From Streptomyces actinomycinicus (lineage in GTDB: Bacteria > Actinomycetota > Actinomycetes > Streptomycetales > Streptomycetaceae), in the NCBI RefSeq assembly GCF_016741775.1, contig NZ_JAERRK010000019.1, positions 1 through 64,000 on the forward strand: a DNA stretch of 64,000 nt, written 5' to 3'. The notes below the pieces were generated by a model that saw only the letters and a program-made list of their open reading frames with translations, ran no database searches and was not told the origin of the DNA. The position numbers and the translations under genes are program-made. The first letter of the stretch is position 1, and every line of letters begins with the position of its first letter. Below, one piece after another: positions 18,267 to 26,047 of this stretch.

Positions 18267-18279
18267 CTTTGTTAAGACA
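18267..18279 (+). promoter_or_regulatory. Cluster operator CTTTGTTAAGACA
   Basis: A match to the CTTTGTNNNKACA element in front of the LacI gene at 12.5 kb. It is followed 35 bases on by an inverted copy at 18302-18314. Confidence 0.5.
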
Positions 18280-18301
18280 TCATTTCACGCGGTGGTAAGA
18301 A

Positions 18302-18314
18302 TGTAAGTACAAAG
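18302..18314 (-). promoter_or_regulatory. Cluster operator CTTTGTACTTACA (inverted)
   Basis: On the minus strand it shares the ten bases GCTTTGTACT with the site at 12.5 kb. With 18267-18279 it forms an inverted pair upstream of the binding-protein operon. Confidence 0.5.
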
Positions 18315-18504
18315 CATGGGACGGCCGGCCCCGCCTTGCCGGACCCGCAGCCGAGTGGCACGAGCCCAGTACACCGCACGCCGCAGCGAACGGCACCGGC
18401 TGATCGCGCACCCGACTCCTCCGGTTACCCGTCGCCCCAGGGGGCCCGGACGTCCCGCCGCTGGTCAGAACCCGAAACGGAACCACCTCTTTCACACAGC
18501 CCCC

Positions 18505-18529
18505 GCGGCCCCCGTGCCACGGGGGCCGC
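18505..18529. terminator. GC-rich hairpin upstream of the CUT1 importer
   Basis: GCGGCCCCCGTG pairs perfectly with CACGGGGGCCGC around one C. No T-run follows. It could end transcripts entering from the left or insulate the two divergent operons. Confidence 0.5.
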
Positions 18530-18611
18530 TTCGCCTGTCGTGCGCCCAACGGTGCAGGTGACAGTGACGATTACGTTTCGGGCAAGAGACACACCAGTGC
18601 GACCGGAGCTA

Positions 18612-18641
18612 TTGACGCGTGCGCGGACGTGGGGCTGTTAT
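18612..18641 (+). promoter_or_regulatory. Possible promoter TTGACG-N18-TGTTAT
   Basis: A near-consensus -35 and a weak -10 lie about 100 bases before the binding-protein start, in an AT-richer stretch. The spacing is acceptable; the -10 is imperfect. Confidence 0.35.
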
Positions 18642-18744
18642 TACGCCCACGATGTTCGGTCGAGTTGGTTTCTGAGCGGTTTCGAAGACCTTTCGTTGAT
18701 CAACTCATCCCCTTGGCCGAACCCTGTACCCCTCAGGAGCCGCC

Positions 18745-20058
18745 ATGCGCCTCTCCCCCTCAGGTCTCTCCGTCACGGGTCCCAGCCGTCGCGCCCTGCT
18801 GCGCGGAGCGGGCGGCGCCGCCCTGCTCACCGGAGCCGGCATACCCTTGCTGTCCGCGTGCGGAAGCAGCGGTTCCTCCTCCGACCCGAAGACCGTCACC
18901 CTGGGCTCCAACGCCTCCGACGCGGTGCCGAAGAAGGCCTTCGAAAGTGTCTACGCGGCCTTCAAGAAGCAGTCCGGCATCACCGTCGACGTGAACACGA
19001 AGGACCACAACACCTTCCAGGAACAGATCAACTCGTACCTGCAGGGCACTCCGGACGACGTGTTCAACTGGTTCGCCGGCTACCGCATGCAGTTCTTCGC
19101 CGCGAAGAAGCTGGCCACGCCGGTCGACGACGTCTGGGCGAAGATCGGGGACAACTTCCCCGAGGCGATGAAGAAGCTCAGCAAGGGCGAGGACGGCAAG
19201 TACTACTTCGTGCCGCTGACGACGTACCCCTGGGCCGTCTTCTACCGCAAGAGCGTCTTCCGGCAGCACGGGTACGAAGTCCCCGGCACCTGGGACGACT
19301 TCGTCGGCCTGCTGAAGCGGATGAAGAAGGACGGCCTGGTGCCGCTCGCGTTCGGCGACAAGGACGCCTGGCCCGCGATGGGCACCTTCGACCAGATCAA
19401 CTTCCGCCTCAACGGCTACGACTTCCACGTCGAGCTGATGGCGGGCAAGGCCTCCTGGACCGACGCCAAGGTGAAGGACGTCTTCGACCACTGGGCCGAG
19501 ATCCTCCCCTATCACCAGGACGGCTTCATGGGCCGCACCTGGCAGGACGCCGCACAGACGCTGGTGTCCAAGAAGGCGGGCATGTACCTCCTGGGCTCCT
19601 TCGTGGCCCAGCAGTTCACGGACAAGGCCGACCTGGACGACCTCGACTTCTTCCCCTTCCCGGAGATCAACCCCGCGTACGGCCAGGACACCGTGGAGGC
19701 GCCGACCGACGGCTTCATGGTCAGCAGGTCCCCGAAGAACCACGCCGGGGTCGTGAAGCTGCTGGAGTACCTCGGCGGCCCGGCCGCCGAGGGGCTGTAC
19801 CTCAAGACCGACCCGAGCGTGGTCGCCGCCTCGAGCAAGGCAGACACGTCCTCGTACTCGGCACTGCAGAAGAAGGCGTTCGAGATGATCGGTGGCGCCA
19901 AGAGCCTCACCCAGTTCATGGACCGTGACAGCCGCCCCGACTTCACCTCCACGGTGATGCAGCCCGGCCTGCAGAAGTTCCTCCAGAACCCCAAGGGCGT
20001 GGACGGCCTGCTGTCGTCCGTCGAACGCCAGAAGAAGACGATCTTCGCATCCTCGTGA
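18745..20058 (+). CDS. Extracellular sugar-binding lipoprotein (CUT1), Tat-type signal
   Basis: A 437-aa family-1 solute-binding protein. The signal carries a twin arginine (SRRALLRGAGG) and a lipobox LSAC, so it is probably a Tat-exported lipoprotein. The mature part has the type-2 binding fold, with aromatic residues (FNWFAGYRMQFF, TYPWAVFYRKS) of the kind that stack on sugars. It overlaps the first permease by four bases (GTGA). No ATPase gene is present; streptomycetes usually share MsiK among CUT1 systems. Confidence 0.85.
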   Translation: MRLSPSGLSVTGPSRRALLRGAGGAALLTGAGIPLLSACGSSGSSSDPKTVTLGSNASDAVPKKAFESVYAAFKKQSGITVDVNTKDHNTFQEQINSYLQGTPDDVFNWFAGYRMQFFAAKKLATPVDDVWAKIGDNFPEAMKKLSKGEDGKYYFVPLTTYPWAVFYRKSVFRQHGYEVPGTWDDFVGLLKRMKKDGLVPLAFGDKDAWPAMGTFDQINFRLNGYDFHVELMAGKASWTDAKVKDVFDHWAEILPYHQDGFMGRTWQDAAQTLVSKKAGMYLLGSFVAQQFTDKADLDDLDFFPFPEINPAYGQDTVEAPTDGFMVSRSPKNHAGVVKLLEYLGGPAAEGLYLKTDPSVVAASSKADTSSYSALQKKAFEMIGGAKSLTQFMDRDSRPDFTSTVMQPGLQKFLQNPKGVDGLLSSVERQKKTIFASS

Positions 20059-21047
20059 GCGGCCCGATGACGACCGATACGACGACGAAGAGCCCGCAGG
20101 CGGCGGCCGTGCCGCCGCCGGGCACCACCCCCGGGCGGGAGCAGGTCACGCACGGCCGGCGGCGCCTGCTGACCCGCCGTGACCGGTTCACGCTCGCCGT
20201 GATGGCGGGCGTGCCCACCGTCCTGCACGTGATCCTGGTCTGGGTCACCGCGATCGCCTCGATCTTCCTCGCCTTCACCACCTGGGACGGCATCGGGTTC
20301 GACTCGATCACCTGGGTCGGGCTCGACAACTTCCGGCAACTCTTCAGCGACAACCCGCAGTTCTGGCCGGCCGTCCAGCACAACGTCATCTGGTTCGTGG
20401 TGCTGATCCTGATCCCGACGCCGTTCGGCCTGTTCCTCGCCGTCCAGCTGGACAAGCGGATCCGGTTCACCCGGGTCTACCAGACCGCGTTCTTCCTGCC
20501 CGTCGTCATCTCGATGGCGTGCATCGGCTTCGTCTGGCAGCTGGTGTACAACCCCGACACGGGCCTGATCAACAGCATCATGGGCGCCAACGAGCCCGGC
20601 CACTACATCGACTGGATCGGCGACCCGGACCTCAACCTCTGGGCGGTCCTGATCGCCGCCTCGTGGCGGCACACCGGCTACATGATGATCCTTTACCTGG
20701 CCGGCCTGAAGAGCGTCGACCCGTCGCTGCGGGAGGCGTCCGCGCTGGACGGCGCCAACGAGTGGCAGACGTTCAAGAACGTCATCTTCCCCACCCTGCG
20801 CCCGACCAACACGGTCGTCCTGGTGGTCACCATCATCGAGGCGCTGCGCGCCTTCGACCTGGTCTTCGTCTTCAACAAGGGTGCTCAGGGCACCGAGTTG
20901 CTCTCGATCCTGGTCACCAACAACATCATCGGCGAGTCCAGCCGGATCGGTTACGGGTCGGCCATCGCGGTCGTCCTGCTGGTCATCTCCCTCGCGGTGA
21001 TCATCCCGTATCTGATCGCCACCTTCCGGAAGGAGCGGCGCGCATGA
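20055..21047 (+). CDS. Sugar ABC permease, MalF/UgpA type
   Basis: A 330-aa membrane protein with six helices and the EAA loop typical of binding-protein-dependent permeases (EASALDGANEWQTFKNVIFPTL). The GTG start is within the stop of the binding-protein gene (GTGA), and it ends in an ATGA overlap with the second permease. It forms one half of the CUT1 channel. Confidence 0.87.
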   Translation: MSGPMTTDTTTKSPQAAAVPPPGTTPGREQVTHGRRRLLTRRDRFTLAVMAGVPTVLHVILVWVTAIASIFLAFTTWDGIGFDSITWVGLDNFRQLFSDNPQFWPAVQHNVIWFVVLILIPTPFGLFLAVQLDKRIRFTRVYQTAFFLPVVISMACIGFVWQLVYNPDTGLINSIMGANEPGHYIDWIGDPDLNLWAVLIAASWRHTGYMMILYLAGLKSVDPSLREASALDGANEWQTFKNVIFPTLRPTNTVVLVVTIIEALRAFDLVFVFNKGAQGTELLSILVTNNIIGESSRIGYGSAIAVVLLVISLAVIIPYLIATFRKERRA

Positions 21048-21931
21048 GCAGCACCGCCGTCCCGCTGAAGCGGCGCGCCCCGGTCCGCCCCGCCCGCGTC
21101 CTGCTGCACGTCTTCCTCGCGGGCACCGCCCTGGCCTGGCTGGCTCCCCTGCTGTGGGCCGTCTTCTCGGCCCTGCGCCCGTACAGCGAGACCAGTGCCA
21201 AGGGCTACGTCTCCTGGCCCGACAAGCTGAGCTTCGAGAACTTCACGAACGCCTTCCAGCAGTCGGACATGATGCACTACTTCGGCAACACGCTGATCAT
21301 CGCGGTCCCGGCCGTGCTGCTGACGCTCTTCCTGTCCTCCTGTGTGGCCTTCTACGTCAGCCGGTTCGACTTCCGCCTCAGCCTCGCCCTGCTGCTGGTG
21401 TTCACGGCCGGCAACCTGCTGCCGCAGCAGGTCATCATCACACCCCTGTACCGGCTGTACCTGCTCACGGACCTGCCGGGCATCACGGCGAGCGGCAAGC
21501 TGTACGACTCCGCGCTGGGCCTGGTCCTGATCCACGTGGCGTTCCAGTCGGGGTTCTGCGCGTTCGTGCTGAGCAACTACATGCGCTCGCTGCCCCAGGA
21601 GCTGACGGAGGCCGCCCTGGTCGACGGCGCCTCGGTGTGGCGGCTGTACTGGCAGATCACGCTGCCGCTGTGCAAGCCGGCGATGGCGGCCCTGGCGACC
21701 CTGCTGTCGATCTGGATCTACAACGACTTCTTCTGGGCGCTGGTACTGATCTCCACCGGCGAGAACATGCCGATCACCTCGGCCCTGAACAACCTCTCCG
21801 GCCAGTACTTCACCGACCCGAACCTGATCGCCGCCGGCGCCCTGCTGACCGCGATCCCGACCCTGATCGTGTACTTCGTGCTCCAGCGCCAGTTCGTCAG
21901 CGGCCTCACCCTGGGCTCCAACAAGGGCTGA
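21044..21931 (+). CDS. Sugar ABC permease, MalG/UgpE type
   Basis: A 295-aa membrane protein with six helices and an EAA motif (EAALVDGASVWRLYWQITLPL). The ATG overlaps the upstream stop (ATGA). It is the second half of the CUT1 channel. It is followed after 140 bases by the secreted GH5 gene on the same strand, suggesting that the importer takes up a product of that enzyme. Confidence 0.87.
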   Translation: MSSTAVPLKRRAPVRPARVLLHVFLAGTALAWLAPLLWAVFSALRPYSETSAKGYVSWPDKLSFENFTNAFQQSDMMHYFGNTLIIAVPAVLLTLFLSSCVAFYVSRFDFRLSLALLLVFTAGNLLPQQVIITPLYRLYLLTDLPGITASGKLYDSALGLVLIHVAFQSGFCAFVLSNYMRSLPQELTEAALVDGASVWRLYWQITLPLCKPAMAALATLLSIWIYNDFFWALVLISTGENMPITSALNNLSGQYFTDPNLIAAGALLTAIPTLIVYFVLQRQFVSGLTLGSNKG

Positions 21932-22071
21932 GCGCACCCCACTCGACGAGGCGCCCGAGAGCCCGTCGCTCCGGGCGCCGGGGCCCGTCGGGCCCGCCGG
22001 GGGACTTGATTACTTCAGCGGCTGCTGATGGGATGCGCGACGCCAAGAACACGTCGGCCCGGAGGTTTCCC

Positions 22072-23457
22072 GTGCTGCGAGCGTTTCTGACGGCGAGCGC
22101 GCTCGTCACCGCGCTGCTCGCCCCCGCAACGGCCCGTGCCGGGGAGGCCGGGAACACCGGCGGGCCCGGGCAGGACATACCCCGGCTCACCGACCGTCAG
22201 GGCCGGACGCTCACCCTGCACGGCTGGAACATCGAGGACAAGACGCACCGCGGCGACGAGGCCCTGACCGCCGTCACCGAACGTCATCTGCGGGACATGC
22301 GGGCCAAGGGCTTCGACTTCGCCCGGCTGCTGGTCTTCTGGGACGACCTGGAACCGGAGCCGGGCCGGTTCAGCCGCGGTTACCTGCGCCGGATCGAGCG
22401 CATCCTCGACTGGGCCGAGCGCTACGACGTCAAGGTCGTCATCGACGCGCACCAGGACGTCTTCGGCCCCCGGTTCGGCCACCGCGGCATCCCCGACTGG
22501 GCCACCAGGACCGACGGTCTGCCCTTCGAGAAACACCCGGACGACTGGTTCGCCGAATACTTCGAGCCCGCCGTACAGCGCGCCTTCACGCACCTCTACG
22601 ACGACCCCGACCTCCGCACGGCCCAGGCCCGGATGTGGCGGACCCTCGCCGCCCGCCTCGCCCGCCACCCCGCGGTCCTCGGCTACGACCTCGTCAACGA
22701 GCCGATGGGAGAGCTCCAGCCGGGCGAGGACCTGGCGTCGGCCGCCCGCCGCATCGAACGCGACCAGCTCACCCCGATGTACAACCGCCTCGCGGACGCC
22801 GTCCGCTCGGCCGACGACGACGCCTGGGTGTTCGTCGAACCGACCCCGATCGTGGGCGAGGGCGTGCCGACCGGTCTCGGCCGCATCCGTGATCCCCGGG
22901 TCGTGTACGCGCCGCACTTCTACAACGGCACCATGGAGGCGGGGGGCGACTACGATCCCGGCGCCGGCTGGATGGAGGCGTACGAGCGGGCGGTCACCGC
23001 GTACCCGGAGCGGTACCGGGTCCCGGTCGTGGTCGGTGAATGGGGCCCCCTGAACAGCACCCTGCCGAACATGAACCGCTTCTACCGCGACGCGATGGCC
23101 TCCCTCGGCCGCTACTCCTCCGGCTGGGCGGCGTACGTGTGGTGCTACGGCGGCGGGTACTGCGCGGTGGACGACACCGGCGCCTTCCGCACCAACAAGG
23201 ACCTGACCGCCGAGCCCTACGCGGAGGCGGTGGCAGGCACGGTCCGCTCGGCGGCGTACGACTCGGTGACGGGCGTGTACCGGCTGGCCTACCGAGCGGC
23301 TTCCCACGGCTCCCGGACGACCGTCCTGTCGCTGCCGCCGGGCACCTGGCGGATCACGGCCGGCGGCGGCGCGACCGTCGTGCGCAGGACGGCGGGGCGG
23401 GCGTGGGTGCTGGCGGCCCCGGGCAGCCGGGCGACGGTCACGGCCGAACGCGGCTGA
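22072..23457 (+). CDS. Secreted GH5 hydrolase, endoglycoceramidase-like
   Basis: A 461-aa secreted protein with a Sec signal (residues 1-23, cleavage near ARA). The GH5 barrel has the acid/base in DLVNEPMG (Glu210) and the nucleophile in VVVGEWGP (Glu323). The wording HGWNIEDKTH, DAHQDVF and YDLVNEP resembles endoglycoceramidases and related glycolipid hydrolases. A small C-terminal beta domain follows. I chose the GTG at 22072 because GGAGG lies six bases before it; an ATG at 22033 would add 13 residues. It is probably co-expressed with the CUT1 importer. Confidence 0.82.
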   Translation: MLRAFLTASALVTALLAPATARAGEAGNTGGPGQDIPRLTDRQGRTLTLHGWNIEDKTHRGDEALTAVTERHLRDMRAKGFDFARLLVFWDDLEPEPGRFSRGYLRRIERILDWAERYDVKVVIDAHQDVFGPRFGHRGIPDWATRTDGLPFEKHPDDWFAEYFEPAVQRAFTHLYDDPDLRTAQARMWRTLAARLARHPAVLGYDLVNEPMGELQPGEDLASAARRIERDQLTPMYNRLADAVRSADDDAWVFVEPTPIVGEGVPTGLGRIRDPRVVYAPHFYNGTMEAGGDYDPGAGWMEAYERAVTAYPERYRVPVVVGEWGPLNSTLPNMNRFYRDAMASLGRYSSGWAAYVWCYGGGYCAVDDTGAFRTNKDLTAEPYAEAVAGTVRSAAYDSVTGVYRLAYRAASHGSRTTVLSLPPGTWRITAGGGATVVRRTAGRAWVLAAPGSRATVTAERG

Positions 23458-23564
23458 CCCGCCGGGTCTCCCGGACACGGCCGGGACCGGACGCGCCTCC
23501 CGGACACGGCGGGGCCGTACCGGATGCCCCGGCACCGCCCCGGCCTGCGTGCCGGCACGTCGTG

Positions 23565-24692
23565 TCATGCGGTGGCGCCGGGCGCCAGAGCGCGGGCCTT
23601 GGCCGCCCACTCCCCCATGCACGTGATGGCCGAGGTCATCTGCTTCACGGCGGCGGAGATGTCCTGCACCGGCTTGCGGAGGTGCCGGCTCACGCGGACC
23701 ATGCCGCCCGCGGAGGTACCGAAGAAGCCGAGCTGTGCCAGGCTTTCGTGAGCGGACTCGTCCAAGGACACGAGCTGTTCCAGGAACTCCTCCGCTCCCT
23801 CGCCGCGCTCGCCGGGCGGAGTCACCTCGATCAGGCCCAGCGCCGCCCTCACCCCGCTGTCCAGTGTCACCATCCGTTCCGCGAAAGTCCCCGCGACGGC
23901 CTTCAGTTCGCCGGTCGGCACGCTGATCGACTGTGCGTACCGGGCCACCGAAGCGAGCCGTGCGCCGGCGGGCGCGTTCGCCTGGCCGAGGTCGAGCATC
24001 TCGGCACCGGCCTGTTCGGTCAGCGCTCCGATCGTCTCGATCGTCTTGCTGATCGCCTCCATGTCCGCGGTCATCGCGTCCAGCCCGTCCTCGATCGCCG
24101 CGAAGTCGTCGAGCAGACCGGGCGTGTCCTCGTCCTCCGCGTTCCCGCTCTCCGTGGCGGGGGACGGTCCGTCGCCGGGCTGGAGTCCGCGCAGCACCCG
24201 CGCCGGGGTGAGGGGTTCGAAACCGTCCCGGAGTCCGGCTTCCAGCGCGCCCTCGATCTCCCTGCGCGCGTCGGCGAGGTGGCTGCGCGTCCGTCGATAC
24301 CGGATCGTCCTGATCGACGCGATGTCGAAGGGCAGCTGCCCGGCCTCCCCGATGTGGATCGTCGGCCTGCCCGTGATGTGACGCAGTCCCAGCTCGTACA
24401 TCACGTTGGGGTTGCCGCCGCTGACGTCCGCGATGACCAGGTCCGACTCGATGACGTGGCGGCAGATCTGCTCGTTCATGTCACCGGCGTGCGCGATGCC
24501 GTCCGCGCGCACGGCGGTGATCCCGTACCTCTCGCAGGCGGGGGCGATCACCTGCTCGAAGATCCCGAGGTGATGCTCGTACGCCGCACGTTCGGGGCTG
24601 CCGTGCGCGGCGTACGAGTCGCCGATGGGGCCGATGACGAAACACTTGCGGGGCTGGTGCGGCTCCTGCCGGTGAGCCGGTGGCGTGATCAT
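23565..24692 (-). CDS. Effector-like protein: deoxyribosyltransferase/TIR-like domain plus helical tail
   Basis: A 375-aa protein. Residues about 15-140 form a Rossmann-like domain with CFVIGPIGD, a central SDLVIADVSGGNPNVMYELG stretch and RHITGRPTIHI. This is the signature of nucleoside-2-deoxyribosyltransferase/TIR-related domains that often act as NAD- or nucleotide-cleaving effectors; the Glu of YELG is the likely catalytic residue. After an acidic linker (about 200-215), residues 215-375 are long amphipathic helices resembling a sensor or coiled-coil scaffold. Its ATG overlaps the HTH gene (ATGA). It is the last gene of a five-gene operon. Activity is inferred. Confidence 0.72.
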   Translation of the reverse strand: MITPPAHRQEPHQPRKCFVIGPIGDSYAAHGSPERAAYEHHLGIFEQVIAPACERYGITAVRADGIAHAGDMNEQICRHVIESDLVIADVSGGNPNVMYELGLRHITGRPTIHIGEAGQLPFDIASIRTIRYRRTRSHLADARREIEGALEAGLRDGFEPLTPARVLRGLQPGDGPSPATESGNAEDEDTPGLLDDFAAIEDGLDAMTADMEAISKTIETIGALTEQAGAEMLDLGQANAPAGARLASVARYAQSISVPTGELKAVAGTFAERMVTLDSGVRAALGLIEVTPPGERGEGAEEFLEQLVSLDESAHESLAQLGFFGTSAGGMVRVSRHLRKPVQDISAAVKQMTSAITCMGEWAAKARALAPGATA

Positions 24693-24991
24693 GCGGGGTC
24701 CTCCGTTCCACGGGTGTCGTCGAGGCGGGCGGCGTTGGCGGCACCGGCTTCCAGGTCGACGGCGTACACCGGCCGCTCCTCGATGCCGAGGGCGCGCAAC
24801 AGGTACGCGGTCGGGATGCGGTAGCGCCGGCCGAGACGGAGCACCGGGCAGGGGAAGGCGCCGAGACGGATCAGCCTGTACGCCGTACCGGGGCAGACTC
24901 CGAAGGCGCGGGCAGCCGTCCGCAGGTCGACGCTCAAGGGCAGGTCGAAGGCCTCCGCGAAGCCGAGGGGCGGGCCGGACCGCGCGCTCAC
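24689..24991 (-). CDS. Small excisionase/MerR-like HTH protein
   Basis: A 100-aa protein with one helix-turn-helix (VDLRTAARAFGVCPGTAYRL) followed by a wing (RLGRRYRIPTAYLLRALGI) as in excisionase-type DNA-binding proteins. The short C-terminal part is acidic. I chose the GTG at 24991 because it overlaps the preceding stop (GTGA); the longer upstream frame is a shadow of the neighbouring gene. It may regulate the operon or dock its products on DNA. Confidence 0.68.
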   Translation of the reverse strand: MSARSGPPLGFAEAFDLPLSVDLRTAARAFGVCPGTAYRLIRLGAFPCPVLRLGRRYRIPTAYLLRALGIEERPVYAVDLEAGAANAARLDDTRGTEDPA

Positions 24992-25788
24992 CGCGGGGCT
25001 CCCGCGGGACGGAGAGCCAGCGTGCCGATGCGCACGGCCTCCTCGTGGCGCCGGGCCCGGAACACCAGCTCGGGCAGGCCCGCGCAGTGGGCGAGCGCTC
25101 CGAGGCGTTCCCCTTCCCGCCCGGTGCGCGACTCGGCGAAGCGAATCGTCGCGGACAGCCCGTCGTGCCGGGGCGGCGGCGTCAGGTGCAGTTCCCACCC
25201 GTCGGCCGGCCCTTCAAGCTCCTCCGGCGGGACGGGGGCGTTGCGGGCCGCGGCGAAGGCCGCGATGTCCACGACGGGGACCTCCCGTCCGACGCGGTCC
25301 GCGTGGGCCCACATCCGGTTCACCGCCTGCCTGATCAGGTGGCCGCCGGTGCCCGGGCTGTCCGGGTCGGCCGTGTCGAGGGCGGCGAGTACCGCGAGGA
25401 CGGCCTCCGCCTCGAGGTCGGCCCGCTCGACCCGCCGCCGGCGCAGGATCCGGTGCAGGTTCCGGTACGTCCCGGGCAGCGCCAGCCAGACGACGAGCAG
25501 CCGCCGGCTGCCGTCGCCGTGGACGGGCTCGCGCCGCGCCTCGGTGACCGCCTGACGCCACACCGCCGTCCGCAGCGCCTCGTCGCGTCGCGGCCCGTAC
25601 AGCGCCTGCCGTGCCGCCTGCGGTGACAGCTGGACCGAGCGGTCGCCGGCGCGCACGACGAGGTGCGACCGCACGTCGTCCTGTGGTGGCGCGAACCGTG
25701 GTGCCGCGAACCGTGGTGCCGCGAACCGTGGTGCCACGAAGTTCTCCTCGATCAGGGCGAAGACGCCCCGGGATTCAGTGGATGTCAT
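24988..25788 (-). CDS. Helical protein with sigma-region-2-like core
   Basis: A 266-aa protein of unknown function. The N-terminus carries a threefold APRFA repeat encoded by 15-bp DNA repeats. Residues about 85-165 (LLVVWLALPGTYRNLHRILR, then LEAEAVLAVLAAL and HLIRQAVNRMWAHADRV) look like the helices of sigma-70 region 2, but I see no region 4. The C-terminus is beta-rich. The ATG at 25788 lies inside the end of the 90-aa gene (14-base overlap); an upstream in-frame extension is arginine/proline-rich and not coding-like. Confidence 0.6.
   Translation of the reverse strand: MTSTESRGVFALIEENFVAPRFAAPRFAAPRFAPPQDDVRSHLVVRAGDRSVQLSPQAARQALYGPRRDEALRTAVWRQAVTEARREPVHGDGSRRLLVVWLALPGTYRNLHRILRRRRVERADLEAEAVLAVLAALDTADPDSPGTGGHLIRQAVNRMWAHADRVGREVPVVDIAAFAAARNAPVPPEELEGPADGWELHLTPPPRHDGLSATIRFAESRTGREGERLGALAHCAGLPELVFRARRHEEAVRIGTLALRPAGAPR
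25691..25735. repeat. Three 15-bp tandem repeats
   Basis: GCGAACCGTGGTGCC is repeated three times without change and encodes the APRFA repeats of the overlapping gene. The perfect identity suggests recent expansion. Confidence 0.9.
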
Positions 25789-26047
25789 CGCTGCTCCTGT
25801 CCTGCCCCGGCAGGCCGGCCGCCGCGAGCGCCGCCACCGCCCGTGCGCAGGCGCGTGCCAGGGCGGCCAGCGCGGCACGCGCGGCGGCGTGCCGCGTGGC
25901 CGAGAGCGGGCGCGTCCGTCCGTCCGGGAACCGGGCTGCCGCACCTGCCGGGGCCGCCGGGTAGATGTTGATGGTGCCGAGCACGTCGCCACCGACGTTC
26001 ACCCCGTAGTCCGCCCACTGGGTGCGGTCGGCGCCGAGGGCCGTCAC
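25775..26047 (-). CDS. 90-aa protein with N-terminal GVxVGGDVxG motif
   Basis: A small protein. Residues 11-31 contain GVNVGGDVLGTINIYPA, closely matching the C-terminal motif of the preceding cyclase-like protein (GVAVGGDVSGGITVGLPA): nine identities in fourteen positions. The rest (about 45-80) is an alanine/arginine-rich helix. GTG overlaps the upstream stop (GTGA). The paired short beta motif suggests homotypic assembly between the two products, as with bacterial amyloid signalling motifs; this is inference. Confidence 0.62.
   Translation of the reverse strand: MTALGADRTQWADYGVNVGGDVLGTINIYPAAPAGAAARFPDGRTRPLSATRHAAARAALAALARACARAVAALAAAGLPGQDRSSDDIH

Larger units (their letters stand above)
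18177..18744. other. Long divergent promoter region between two sugar importers
   Basis: This 568-base stretch holds no convincing gene. It contains two operator-like elements for the left importer, a 12-bp GC-rich hairpin at 18505-18529 and a possible promoter at 18612-18641 for the right importer. Local base composition is more AT-rich between 18250-18315 and 18560-18720, as expected of promoters. Confidence 0.6.

Noticed and set aside
18316-18561. Small plus-strand frame between the two importers
   Set aside because: Its codon-position composition is not gene-like, and it runs through the GC hairpin.
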